Source of the DNA: Patagioenas fasciata
Lineage: Eukaryota > Chordata > Aves > Columbiformes > Columbidae
Length of the DNA stretch: 64,000 nucleotides
Assembly (NCBI RefSeq): GCF_037038585.1
Contig: NC_092525.1
Coordinates: 27,120,367-27,184,366, forward strand
Direction: 5' to 3'
In this document: piece by piece, positions 12,701 to 24,241 of the stretch
Numbering within the stretch: position 1 is the first letter of the stretch
How the letters are laid out: every line of letters starts with the position of its first letter
The notes under the pieces: generated by a model
Seen by the model: only the letters and a program-made list of their open reading frames with translations
Databases searched by the model: none
Told to the model about the DNA's origin: nothing
Translations under genes and position numbers: made by a program

Positions 12701-15700
12701 AGAGGAATTACACAGTAAGTGCACCCAAAACAGAACATTATACATCATTGGAGATATCCTTGTTACATCATCATTTGATGCTTACCTGCTTGTAAGAATA
12801 AACCATTTAGCACTCTATTCCTAAAACCGTGCCTTCATATGCACAGATCAGTAATAGCAACAATCAAATGTTTGCAGTTCCAAAAATCATTTTGACGGCA
12901 ACACCAGAAGACAGCTGCTTTCACAAGACACAGCAATTAAGTATTCAACATGCCTGCAATGTTTACATTTCTTAATTTTTCTAAATTGGAAAAAAAAAAC
13001 AGGTTATACATCATTCTACTCAAATCTGAGCAAAAATGAAATCTTTTTGAAAAATACACTGACTTTAAAGGGAACTAGAAGAATTTGGATCACAAGCTAC
13101 CAACACAAACCAGTACCATACCTGCTGGTCTTCGACATTCCACAACTTAAGCACAAGGAGATGACAGACATATTTAACTCTTGCAATTGAAAATACTGTA
13201 TGCTTGGTAGCTGGTGAAGATGCAGACAGCAAATGGTAACTCGGGCATGCAGATCTCCCCAGGCCCAGCTCCTCAGGCTGGATATCCATAACACATGCAG
13301 TAGTTTTACGTTTGGAAACTCTTCTCGGATAAGTTAAAGCATTCCTACTCGCTAGAACACACAACCTGGTTTTTGTTACATTTTGCATGTGTTGAATGTA
13401 AGACAGAAAAAGGCAGAAATGATTAAGGTACAGTTAAGTACAGGCAGGAATGATTACACCATCAGCAACTGAAGGTTTAAGACTTAAAACACTTCACTGG
13501 GTAATCTTAATCCTATCCAAAGAGGTTCTCTCCGGGCACCTCATGTTAGCTGACATGGTCAATTAAAGTGATGGCTAGAAAATATGGGGCTCCTTAGTGT
13601 GAAGATTTAGACCATTACACAATCAAACTCATTCCTTTAGAATTTTAGCTTGAACAGCTAAAAAAAGAGTCGAGCTTTCAGCAAAATGTGTATGTGACAT
13701 AATAATAGTCAAAATGCTACACTGAACTCCAGTTCCGTAAGCTAAGTTACCCCATTTAAAAATTCGTGTTTTGATTTGCAACTGTGATGCATCAACCACC
13801 TAATGAACGAAGACAAGGCACAGCTTAGAAAGGTACAAGGATAATACCAGAGAATGACATGGACCAGTAATTTTTCTGATCCATTGAATTCCATTAATTT
13901 CACGCTATGCCAAAGACTACCAAAGGAGCATCACCATGTCATCAAGGAACTTGAAATATAATATTATGACTTGGCATCCCAGACATAATATAACTTATAA
14001 AAATAAAAGATTTGGAATTTTTCATACAGAACATAACTAACTACGAAGTTCAGGCTTATGCCCAGGCTGATGAAAATTAGCTGTTATTACAGTGTTTCAA
14101 TTCAACCAGAATTACAGGAAGTAAATGAGAATGGGAATTATTAATTGTATTGCATAAAAAAGAAACCAAAATTGGATACTACTCTTGAGTGCAACACTAG
14201 AAAAGTTGTGTTAACAGGTTACTAGAATTCGTACAGCAAATTAAAGCTATAATTCCATTTGGATCCATTCATACTGCCCTACCATTTTAAAATAAGTTAT
14301 AAAAAAAAAAAAAAAAGAACAGAGAAAATGAAATATTTATTTCCACACTTGTCTGTACTCAATATTAATATTTTATTCACATTATAAGAGATATGAAATT
14401 ACTCATTTATTTTAAGTTGCTAGGCTTATCCATCAAGAACCAAAACTGGACTCAGAAGAATTTTGTGTTTGGTTTGGGTTTTTTATCTCCATTACTTAAA
14501 GGACTGCTATGAAGGCTAGCACAACTCTTTTTCTTTAAAACAAAAAGAAAATACATACATATTTGCATAGGCATTCTCTAGTCAAAAAGTGATCACCTCT
14601 TGGAAATGTTCTCAGAGGCTGTTTGAACTGTCACTACTAATGGTTAACTAGCATATTGGCAGACTAGACACAGCTAGGTTATCAATGTTTTAGGAAGTCA
14701 TTAAATAGTTACAACGAGAATATGAAATTACTTTCTCTGTTCCCAGGGCTGAATTGAATTACTTATTTATTCAACAGCCAATGGCTAAACAAAAGACATA
14801 TTGAATTTGCAGAAACAAGAAGACAACAAGGCCCATTCATCTCTGTACTTCTAATGAAATTTTGTTCCTGCCAAATGGGATAATGTTCTTCCAGATATTG
14901 CTGTGGAAATGCTCATGTAGGGCTTCTATTTGTTATTCTGTTTATAGTTGCCTGGACCTGTATTCTGAAAGGCTGGCATCTCCTGAATAATTCCTCATTT
15001 GTAAAACTACCTCGTCCTTATCTGTCCCATCTAAGCCTTTCATCTTGCCTGGCTCACCCTTTTTTTTTCCTCTTCTTTTTTTCCCTTGTTATTCTCTGTC
15101 CATCTTCACATGTTCTTCTGAATCTTTATACTTATAAGAGTATAAACCCTATACATGTGTCTTCACCCTCTGCTCCCTGTTTTTTTCTCCCATTTTGGAG
15201 TCTCCTTTCAGCTGTTCTCATCTTACAACAAAGAACAGAAAACTGGTAAGAAACAAGGCAACAGAAGAAGGTAAGAAGACTCATCGATTACTACAATTGC
15301 TAAACACAATTAATTTAGGTTTATTTCATTCAGTTCCCACTAAGAGGATTTTTTGCTATTGAGGGGTAACAGGGCTGCCATGCAATAAGTCAATACACAT
15401 AACAAAAACCACCCTATTATCTCTAATTCAGATGCATAAAAAAGCCACAGCATCTTATAATATGGATCACATACCATTCCTGCCTCCTGCCCTTGTGCTT
15501 GGTTTCTAGAGGTAATGCAGAAGCAGAGCACACCGAGCACTCCCAACAACAGACTACACCTCCCTCCGCTGGAACGCTCTGTTTAGTCAAACTAAGGCTG
15601 ATGGCAAACTGCGGAACAAAACAACACACACATAAACAAAGAAACTACACACCTGAATTTTGGGTTCTTTTGCTCCAGTCAAGATACAAGCAGTTACAAA

Positions 15701-17785
15701 TTTTTGGTGCATGAATTTAGTAGGCCAAGACGAGTTCTATAAATATTTAACTCTATAGATCACTTATTAGTCCCATTTATTAACTTCAGCAATTTATTTT
15801 CAGCCACTAAAAAAGATTAAAAAATAGTTTCCTTCCACCAGCATAAGCATTTTTATAGCTGCTAAAGTGACACTGGTCAGCTACAGTGGGAAGAAACAAA
15901 CAGCCTGCACAGTAAGAAACAGCCCATTCTGAAGCCTTTCTCTAAGAGCGGGCCACCAGCTTCTCTTTAAAGTCAGTTCTGTTGGAATACCAGTGGGAAA
16001 GAAAGAGCATTCTGAGAGCCAAACGAGCCCGGCACAATACCCGTAGGTAAAAAAATTTAAAAACTGATAAATAACACCACCGCCCCCAGTAACTTATGGC
16101 CTATTCTTCCCTTCTTAAAATTTTAAAATACAACTGAATAAAATATTTCCAAATTATAGCTATTAAATAATCACAAAATACCAATTCAATATACTGAATT
16201 AATTTTCTGTTTCTCTAAGTTTTAGATAAGTTTCATATTTAAAAAGAAAAAGGATTGTGCCTTGAATTTTTTACATGTTCAGATTACAGTTCTTACAGAA
16301 AGGTTTAATACAGTCATTAATATTTAATCAGTGTCATTCAAGGCCGTACTGAAATACAGCATAAAGTACTATGACATTTTTGCCCTGGTTGTGCTTGCCA
16401 ATATTTTTGAAGTTATTTTTGGCTTGCCAGTTTAAAGCAGACGATCGGCCGTGCCCCCTTCTTCATCCATTTGCTTCTGTAATAGGACCTGAACAGCTCC
16501 TGCTTCTACAAAAGAGTGAACAAGGATCTCGTAGAGTTGCCAGGGGAGGTCCAAGAGCAGCAGCAGTGAGGGCAAACACGTTCCAGAAATGCTGGGAGTC
16601 ACGTACACTCGGGAAACACTGAGCACAGAATAAATACCGTGTGCACACACTCAGGGATTCCTGCTGTCAAAGCCACCATGTAAAGATTTTAGCAAAATAA
16701 AGAGAGTAGAGAGTAAATTATTTACTAGTTTTCTCCTTACTGACCAGGAAAATGCTGCTCCTGCTGACTGCCCCGCCAACAAGAACTGACAGTGCACTTC
16801 TCTGAAATGGCAGCACAGACCGACGGACAGCAACCCAACACTGTCACGACGGTTTCAGAATTAATTTTAAGCCGCAGCATGTGCTGTCTTACAAATAAGG
16901 GTAGTGTTTTGACCCCGTTAGCTAGCAAGGAAAAGGCCTCCAAAGCAAGAATGACCATGGGGAGTGTAAAGGGAGAACACACAAGAATAATGCTTCTTTT
17001 TGTTTTTAAAACAATCATTCCAGTATTCATGTGTCCCTTCCTTTGGAATGAGCTGCAAGATTTACCCTTCCAAACATCAGCCATCCAAATACCACACATT
17101 ATGCAATGCTTCCATTGTTCAGGTTCATCAGAAGGAGGCTGCATCTTGTCCCACGTCTGCAAAGGGGATTCCAGAACAAAAATTATAAAAGCTCTCAGAA
17201 GGAAAATCACATATCCTCTTGACTTACTTTTCTAGTCCAAGGTATCAGAAGAGTTTCTACCTATCAATAAAATATCTTTATTTTAAGCAAGGAAAACACT
17301 GGTCCAGGTGACAGCACGCCTATCATTCACAGGAGCAATAATGGGACAAGTACAGAGGACTTTAGCAGACAAAACTGCATATGCAGGCCAAAAGCTAAAA
17401 GAAGAGAGAGCAATGTATTACCATGCAGGGATCATACTTCACATCATTCTATCAGAAATACAAAGAAATACAGTCAATCATGCACTATTCTGCAACCACA
17501 CACAGTTCCAATACCATAAAATCATGCAATTATACTAATATAATCTACTATATAACATAAGTGAATTTTCATATTTCAAAAATCAAGACAAGAAAAAAGT
17601 TATTTTAGCTTTCAGTTTCAATAAAAATAGTAACAGAGATACCAAACTATTCGTTGCAACTTGTTTAGTTTTCTTTTATTAATAAGCACTTATTCATCCA
17701 TACTAAAACTAATAGAGTCTTACCTGTATCGCACGTGAAAGGAACGATCTTCACGCATGCTTATCAAAACATTACTGTCCTCCAT
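580..17785 (-). CDS. GPSM2: GPSM2 (LGN/Pins), G-protein signalling modulator 2; 14 coding exons, 663 aa
   Basis: Cortical adaptor that binds GDP-bound Galpha-i through GoLoco motifs and NuMA through its TPRs, pulling astral microtubules to orient the mitotic spindle (known for the family). Coding segments on the minus strand, 5' to 3': 17785-17724, 11505-11284, 10230-10095, 9531-9389, 8901-8778, 8504-8389, 7346-7191, 6430-6322, 5905-5776, 5210-5140, 3160-2984, 2233-2071, 1933-1716, 744-580. They sum to 1992 nt with consistent phase at all junctions. TPR repeats fill roughly residues 24-357, a linker with the RRHSMEN phosphosite follows (Ser about 410), then GoLoco motifs at about 491-510, 548-566, 598-617 and 631-650. 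Human LGN is 684 aa; the shortfall is in the tail after GoLoco 4. The ATG was chosen because ISMRED and SFHVRYR match the known N-terminus. Introns not listed separately hold nothing I recognise. Confidence 0.95.
1531..1563. repeat. Homopolymer block G9-A9-TCC-T12
   Basis: Runs of G, A and T within 33 bp in the last GPSM2 intron, preceded by an A/C-rich stretch. Likely error-prone in sequencing and length-variable. Confidence 0.85.
1716..1933 (-). CDS. GPSM2: GPSM2 exon with GoLoco 2 and most of GoLoco 3
   Basis: Acceptor cccag and donor CCAG|GTAAG. Encodes SPHTDEFLDLLASSQ...RRLDDQR (GoLoco 2) and DDDFFDTLIKCQ (first part of GoLoco 3). 218 nt, phase 1 in and phase 0 out. Confidence 0.93.
2071..2233 (-). 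CDS. GPSM2: GPSM2 exon with GoLoco 1
   Basis: Acceptor ttcag, then KNSRETVADEGFFDLLSRFQ and SNRMDDQR, the first GoLoco. The donor is AAAAT|GTAATT, moderate in strength, chosen because the phase and the residues across the junction (K-S-F-S-T-S-V-V) align with the mammalian protein. Confidence 0.88.
2984..3160 (-). CDS. GPSM2: GPSM2 linker exon between TPRs and GoLocos
   Basis: 59 codons starting VQNWNSEILAKQKP and ending SIDHRLPNSQR. Acceptor ttag and donor AGG|GTAGG. It encodes the basic linker (NRLKGKKYK) seen in LGN orthologues. Confidence 0.9.
5140..5210 (-). CDS. GPSM2: GPSM2 71-nt linker exon with RRHSMEN phosphosite
   Basis: Encodes TRPRVGRRHSMENMELMKL then TPEK. The Ser in RRHS corresponds to the aPKC-phosphorylated serine reported in mammalian LGN. 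The donor is AAAAG|GTTGGC, a weak match to consensus. Frame is preserved only when the exon is included, since 71 is not a multiple of three. Confidence 0.88.
5776..5905 (-). CDS. GPSM2: GPSM2 exon: end of last TPR and start of linker
   Basis: Acceptor tgcag, then VGDRSGELTARLNLSDLQMV and the Ser/Asn-rich stretch ending NSLNG. Donor AATG|GTACAT. The match to the mammalian protein runs almost residue for residue up to SYSTNNS. Confidence 0.93.
6322..6430 (-). CDS. GPSM2: GPSM2 TPR exon (last TPR unit)
   Basis: Encodes IGEGRACWSLGNAYTALGNH and the helix AMHFAEKHLEISRE. Acceptor acag, donor GAG|GTAGG. A typical TPR pair with the LGNAY signature. Confidence 0.93.
7191..7346 (-). CDS. GPSM2: GPSM2 TPR exon (LGNTYTLLQDYEKA)
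   Basis: Acceptor ttcag, donor GATAA|GTAAGC. Reads RTLQLARQLKDRAVEAQACY then SLGNTYTLLQDYEKAIDYHL, ending ELNDK. One full TPR plus flanking helices. Confidence 0.93.
8389..8504 (-). CDS. GPSM2: GPSM2 TPR exon (RAYSNLGNAYVFLGEFETA)
   Basis: Acceptor ttaag, donor TACAA|GTTAGT (GTTAG rather than GTRAG). Encodes RLLIAKEFGDRSAERRAYSN and LGNAYVFLGEFETASEYYK. Confidence 0.92.
8778..8901 (-). CDS. GPSM2: GPSM2 TPR exon (RAFGNLGNTHYLLGNF)
   Basis: Acceptor aacag, donor ACAG|GTACAA. Encodes ENLSIVTELGDRAAQGRAFG and NLGNTHYLLGNFRSAVLAHE-Q. The open frame running past the donor into the intron is not coding. Confidence 0.93.
9389..9531 (-). CDS. GPSM2: GPSM2 TPR exon with the inter-helix insertion
   Basis: Encodes VGEARALYNLGNVYHSKGKN, then an acidic insertion (GTHDPGELPDDVKNAL) and QKAANYYE. 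The insertion between the two TPR helices is a known LGN feature and its sequence is the least conserved in the array. Donor ATGA|GTAAGT. Confidence 0.92.
9796..9893. repeat. A/C-rich simple sequence
   Basis: About 100 bp with almost no T or G on the plus strand (poly-A, then CAAACACCACCAACACCACA and similar) in a GPSM2 intron. On the transcribed gene strand it is G/T-rich. Confidence 0.75.
10095..10230 (-). CDS. GPSM2: GPSM2 TPR exon (GNLGNTLKVLGNFDEA)
   Basis: Acceptor ttttag, donor ATAAG|GTAAGA. Encodes TIGDLLGEAKASGNLGNTLK, then VLGNFDEAIVCCQRHLDISR and ELNDK. Confidence 0.93.
11284..11505 (-). CDS. GPSM2: GPSM2 exon with TPR 1-2
   Basis: 222 nt; the first base completes an Arg codon and MEASCLELALEGERLCKAGD follows. 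The second TPR helices read AIYSQLGNAYFYLHEYAKAL, ending LTLAR. Acceptor gtgcag, donor CAAG|GTAAAC. The internal Met just after the acceptor is the start of a known shorter LGN form, so it is a possible alternative initiator. Confidence 0.94.
11506..17723 (-). other. GPSM2: GPSM2 intron between first and second coding exons (6.2 kb)
   Basis: AT-rich, unremarkable intron. It contains a 15-nt poly(A) run near 14302-14316 and no exon, RNA gene or transposon that I can recognise. Open frames here (for example 13065-13388, 15340-15629 and 16737-17235) lack homology and are chance. Confidence 0.7.
17724..17785 (-). CDS. GPSM2: GPSM2 first coding exon
   Basis: ATG, then EDSNVLISMREDRSFHVRYR, with donor ACAG|GTAAGA. 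The non-coding part of this exon probably begins at an acceptor (ctactacag) whose AG is at 17822-17821, giving an exon of about 97 nt. That acceptor is inferred from sequence only. Confidence 0.9.
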
Positions 17786-20700
17786 TGAGTTGCATTATCA
17801 GTAGAGAAAACAAGACTGTTCTGTAGTAGGGTAAGTACTTTACTACGGAGAATTGTTGTCAGAACACCATTCCAGTTAGTATATTAATAAGCTGGAGGAA
17901 AGATATCCTAAGATCCTGTTGAAAAACTCTTCTTTATTACTAAGGTAAGGAGGTCACTTTCAGACACCTCTGAAACCTTCAGAAACGTGTTCAAGTTCTT
18001 TCATCTGTGGCCCTTTAAGCTCCACTCAGCTGCGTTTCTGCAAAGGGAACACAACATGCTTGGCTTGAAGTCTCATAGTCAGTTAATAACTCGCAACTAT
18101 TTGCAGCTGATGTAAAAGCGTAACACTGCTCCTAGCAAGCAGGAAGTGTCAATCACTAACTTAAAGCCGTAGCCAAAGCCTTCTACATACATATGGCAAT
18201 TCCTGTAGGCAAGCGAGAAAGCAAAGAATATTTAACAAAACCAACGCTCTCTTTTCCATTGGAAACTTCAAGTAATTTACCCTTGTTAATATTCTTTGGC
18301 CTTATGAAGATCCAAGTAAAAAGCTTAAGAGATGAAAACTACAAAATGAAAGGCATAACATAGATCACAAACTGCTGTACACCTAAACAGCACCGCTGAA
18401 GCCCCAGAGTCTGCTGGAACCCCACAGCTGTCAGAACTGGCTGCCACAATCCCACCTGGAGAGCATCCATTCTGGAGATCATCCCACCCAGAACACTACG
18501 AGCACAGAAGCTAGCAGAGGTTTAAGCTCTATTCCCCTTTCCCCTCCCCACTCCCAAAAGAAAAGCAGGGAGGTATAGGGCTTTTGATTATTTTTTAATT
18601 ATTATTTTTTAACACTAGCTTCACGTTCCCAAATGCTGCAGCATTGATATATGGGCTCCAAACTCTGCTTCAAAGGGATTGCCACAGCCAGCACTTAGAC
18701 ATCAGACATGTTTAGGCTGGCAGGGAGAAGATTAACAGAAAAGAAACTGTATTCAAAAGTTAACCCACTTTTAAGTATATTTTTAGTAGAGGAGTTGACA
18801 TATTTATTGCTCAGTACTAATATTACCTTCCTTTGCAAGTAAACATATAGTTGTGTAATTCACAAATGCATATTTCATCAAGAGCCTGCAGAGGTGTCAA
18901 AAGAGCAGAACTCAGGCTTAAAGCTATCACCAGAAGAAAATGCAACCCTCTGTCGTTTTAATTGTCGATGTAGGCCATGCCTTTTCCACTCCTTAGTTTT
19001 ACCAAGTGGCAGCTATGAAGACTGATGCTTCCTATCATACTCTGCCTTGACAGCACCCCTCAAATGGACCATCCACATTCTTCCAGCCAAACAACTCTCC
19101 TGCCCTTCCATGCTCTTCATTAGAATTATTTAGCATCAACAAGCGGGTGTGGGTATATTTTTGCAATTACCAACCGTGACACATGCAGTTTACAATACCA
19201 TTGCAACCCACATACTGGGAAGGCCATGTTACCAGTATTTACTCTCCAGAAGTTTGTGTGACCCTCAAATCAGATAAGTCCCACAAGCAGACAGCAGCAA
19301 GCCACCCAGCCTACAGCACTCACCCATGGGCAGTCCCGGTGCTCAGCAAACACCAGGGAACTGAAAGTTCTCTGCCATAACTGGATACGCTCATGAAAAT
19401 TACCGCATGCCACAAACTAAAAAGTGTATACTTTGGCAACTGCTACGGATCGTGAAATAAGTAACCATTGTGGTAATTTGCTTGTGTATTTATACTGTAA
19501 TTGTAATTAGCTGAATTATTTAAGAAGCTTTTTTTAAAAAATAAAAAGCTAAATTTAATTTTAAAAGCAGAGTTATATTTAAAAGTATATCACAATAACT
19601 GTCTGTATTTAAACAGCAGTTATTTTTAGCAGTACCTTTCTCATCGTCTGTTTATAACTTCATCTCATCTGAGCTACGCTTCTGTGCTCACACTGAACCT
19701 CATCCTCTGACCGATGTCACCATCTCGAATCACCATTCCTGCGTTCTTCCCTCCTTACTGGCTGTATGGCACATCCCTGATCCTGGGAGGGTGCTATGGA
19801 CACACCCGAGTTGGCCAACACATCGTGATCACAGGTCCAACACAAATTACTGGGTGTGGTCTTCGCACCTCGCTTCCTTCACCCATAACTCATTACGATG
19901 TCAAGTTAGACCTTCAGTCATGCCAACATGGAATCAGTAAGCAAATTTAAAGCACATTAATTAGAGTGGTGAATTCAAAATTCAGGATGTGGAAATCGGT
20001 GAACTCTCCCTTCCACAGACATTATCTCTCAAGTGTAAACTGGCCTTGGGAGGACCATGCTCTAGTAAACTAAGCCCTGCTCTTTCAGCTGATGCACCTT
20101 AACTATTCAGAATATCTCTGTGTGACCAAGCCTTTCCTGGACTCAGAGGGCACAGTACATCAGCAGAAAAGCCTAGGGAATTAACAGAAATCAGAATAAG
20201 TTCTACTCTATCGGCATATCTAACAGTGAAACGCACTTTCTCCTAAACTTGCATTTTCATCAAAACTTCGTGTAGCATGAAAGAAGCACTTGGCGTTTAC
20301 TAGACAGCAAAAAAAATCTGTATAAATGCAAAGTAGCTGCTTTCAATTTATTCTTTCCACACCTTTAAACAATGCAAAAATCTATATGCATGCTAAAGAG
20401 CTGCCTTTCAGGAAAGCATAAACAGAAAAATTAAGTTGTATATGCAACTTTAAAATTCACAACTTTCCTATTCCAGCCATCAAATGCAGGAAGTCCGAGC
20501 TTTTCTGTAATTTCAAAGTACTGGGAAAAAAAAGCACACAGATAAAAGACTGGGCCTCCTTTAGAAGTAGAAAATTAACTAAACAGGTGTTACTAATTAC
20601 ACAGCGGTACTATACCAAAATGACTACCACCCCCAAATGATTAGGGCTCACCCACCCCATCTATAAACAGCTAAAAGATGTTCAATTAAACCATCCATAA

Positions 20701-22420
20701 AAAGCTCACTTTGCCTCAATTCAATGCTTTATCTAAAAAAATGTACTTATTACTGTCAAAAAGTCACTCTTCATTATTTTCTATTAAATCACAGATTTCT
20801 ATAGAAACTATATAGATAGATATAGATGCCTAGGGTTTGCATGGCATGAGGTTTTATGACTGAATTCCTTACTAAATTCTATGAAAGTACTTTTATCTTC
20901 ATTCTATTAAATTGCATAAAATCTATTAAGTTCATTTTACAAATTTTACAATGATATTAAAAAGTGTCATGGTAAAGTACTAATATTACATACTGAAAGG
21001 AATCCCACATAGCAATGCTTTAAAAAGTGAAATCCCATCAGAGTGCACTTACGCAGTATTTTTCACAAAATTATTATCAGTGTTCTCAGAAAGAGAATTG
21101 AAGCCTAATGGCTGATATTCAAAATGAAGTACATCTCAACCTTCCATGAACAGCACTGAACTGAATCAGTGATATGTATATATATATTCTACGTAGTATA
21201 TATACTACATATACTAAGACTTGAATGAGGATCGCCCTCCAGAACAATTATGGAAGAAACCAAGACTCCCCCATCTTCAGTTCTGATTGTATATTTCAAG
21301 CCCCTGACGGCAATAAAACAGTAAGCTGTAATTTCTTTCTCAGAAGCCTGTTATGCAGGCTAATTGCCTCAGTTAATACAACTTCTAGACAAGCATTTCA
21401 TGTTTTATGGCATTTTCAATTTCAGAAAAGATTTGAGCACACACTGTGGATTTTATCACGATGGTAGACAATCATTTCAATCAGTTTGCAGGTCTTAGTT
21501 ACACTGACCATCTATAATAGACCCCTTAATTTTAACTTTTTATAAAATACTACATTTCCAGACAAGTGAAAATGAAGTGGTAGAAAACTATTTATTAGCA
21601 GTATATGGAACCAACAACCACAATATAGTTGAAGAGGCAGATTGCTTTTTTCCCCCCTGCATCTCCTTAAACCAGTGAATTTCTGCAGCTTCCCTGGCTC
21701 TTTCCCTCAACCCACACCTTTCTTCTTGGAATCTGCCAGACCACCAAGAGTATCGCTCGCCTTGACTACAGCTGCACGGCTGAGACACGCTGACTGGTCA
21801 CTTGGGGGCTGACAAACAGAACATCTAATGGCTCACTTCCTTCTGCCTTTCCCTGAAGGATAGAATCAAGTAATGCCTTCTCTACCCATCTGCTATTTTT
21901 CACAAAGCTATACGAAAGGAGCATCTGCCAAATGAAGCCATAACTTACTGAGAGATTCAAAAGCTACTAGAGGAAAATACAGATAGAGGCAGATGAATTG
22001 CATAAATTGTATTTCCTTATAAAAACCACCTACAGAGATGTGTTGTTTCAATATTAAGGCAAATTTCCCAATGGTGAACTCAGTTTGAATTTCAGGAAGA
22101 AACTATAGCATGGGGGGGTTTGAAAAAAATTAAAAAAAAAAAAAAAAAGCTTGAACTGGATTATCTAAAAACAAAACAGAGCTCTGCATACTCTATTGAG
22201 CAGGAGACAGACTCAACAACATCAAAAATATACTGATAATTCTGTTACTGAAATACAGAGATTAGTCTGCCTCCAGACCTTCAAAATATAAAATAGTATA
22301 TAAACACAAATAGTACAACAAGGAACACTCAAAACTAGACAAGCCATAATTTTAGTCTTTAATGTTGTCCAAGGATATTTTTGAGATTCACCTAAATTAA
22401 CAAATAAGCCTAAAATAAGC

Positions 22421-22478
22421 CAAGAAAAAAAATCCTTACAATTCCATACCAAGAAAAAAAATCCTTACAATTCCATAC
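22421..22478. repeat. 29-bp tandem duplication (2 copies)
   Basis: The unit CAAG-A8-TCCTTACAATTCCATAC occurs twice perfectly (22421-22449, 22450-22478), followed by the first four bases of a third copy. Identical copies suggest a recent event, possibly a VNTR. Confidence 0.9.
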
Positions 22479-24196
22479 CAAGTTTAATATTACATTTACA
22501 TAGTAATTGGCATCATCATTAGCATTTCTGTAGTAATAAATATTCCCCTGTGAACTAACCTTACGGTTACCATGTTGGGAAAAAGCTATTTTTCCCAAAC
22601 CTTGAGCACAGCACAATACAAGTGACTAGTCATGAGAGTGATCATGCAGACACAAGAAACAGCAGACTAAGACCAGTGTGGTTACTCTTGGAAGCTTAAT
22701 TTTAAACTCCTCTCTGCATCACCTTGGATAAGCTGACAGCACATGGAAACCACCTTCACTGAGGAACTGGATTTGAAGTTCCATTCAGGGTCAGTGATGA
22801 CATGGAGCAATACCTGCTCTGAAATACTGTATTTTTCTCTGTGTGGATTTATATATAGAGAAGATATCTCCAGAATAAACCATGGGCTTGTTTTAAAGGA
22901 CCGACTCAGCAGCACACAATCCAAGTCCAGACACCACCGGGTTGCACCTGAAGGACAGACCAGGAAAGCTGAGGTTTGTAAACATCTTCCTCAGAGGCTC
23001 CTCCTAGGTTTGAGTCTGATAAAGCAGATTCTGCAGAGCTTGTAATCAGCACAGATCACGGGATAGACCCAGCCTAACACATCTCTGCTATCACACTTAT
23101 CAGAAAGCTGCAAATGAATTAATACCACTATTTAATGTTCTTAATTCAGATGCTTCCTCCTCCACCCTAATTATATTTACCACACTCACTTATAAATGTG
23201 GGCCCATACAAAACTAAGACACACAACTGAATATTGCAGATAATTCTAAAATGGGTGGAAGTGGGGGGTATTGTACTGGCTTACGTCCACACCTGATGTT
23301 CTTTCAATAAAATAGGAATCTTACCAACCCACTGCTCCACAATCCTGGAATTAGCATACTAATAGAGGAAGGAACACGTAGTTTCCTCCCTTTACCCAAA
23401 CCATGCGGACAGAGCTATCTTTTATATATGAAATCATCAGCTCCTTGCTGGAAAGGGAATAAAAAAATTGTAACTGACAGCGTAAGGCTAGACAACCATT
23501 TTATTATCAGAACTGACTGACGCATAACTACCTTTTATATATCAAAATAACAGAATTATTATAGTGACATATGGAAACTCATCTCCACTATCTATTATTT
23601 CTCTCTTCTTAGCCAGTTAATCCCAAGACTTAATTAATTCCGTATAACCAGCAGTCTTTCTAGATAGTCAACAGAAGCACAGAAGTTATAAAAGAGTAGA
23701 AAAATACTAATAACAGGAGCAATGACACTCATGACACCCTCCTCAAAAAATTAAAATAACTGCTAAATGAAAAATTACACAAATACTATCATTATCTGTC
23801 ATGAACTCCTCAGTGACCTAACTGATAATATTCTTCAAATTATCTCCCAAATGTTTTTCTAGCACTGTATTTACCCAAATGGAAGAAAAGGGTTTTTGTC
23901 CAAGTATTTTAATTTATTGGTGCAGTTATCAATATAAATGCAAGAGGAGAAACCGGCTAGTGACAAAGGAGCAGAAGTATGCCCAGACCAGCCCAAGGTA
24001 GGACTGTAAAATAACTGTATTGAAAATATCAATATGAAACAAAGTAATGAAAATATTGCATTAAACCAAACAATTACTTTACAAAATTGAATACATAATT
24101 ATTAATCATGCTAGTTTATTAAATTCTATTAATATTTTTTAAATGGGCCCAAAAATCCTCTAGCAATGAGATATTTCTAAATCTTGAGATTTAAAT

Positions 24197-24241
24197 AAAC
24201 AAACAAACAGAACAAAAAAAAAACAAACACACCAAACAAAG
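24197..24241. repeat. A/C-rich simple sequence (CAAA units)
   Basis: AAACAAACAAACAGAAC, a run of A, then CAAACACACCAAACAAAG, in the long GPSM2 intron. Confidence 0.7.

Noticed and set aside
14302-14316. Poly(A) run as the tail of a processed pseudogene or SINE
   Set aside because: No gene-like or SINE-like body precedes it and no flanking direct repeats were seen.
16737-17235. Overlapping open frames of 147 and 157 codons on opposite strands
   Set aside because: They lie in a GPSM2 intron with no recognisable domain, and the two frames shadow each other.
21193-21208. GTAGTATA/TATACTAC palindrome as a regulatory site
   Set aside because: It sits in a TA-rich microsatellite-like stretch where such symmetry arises by chance.
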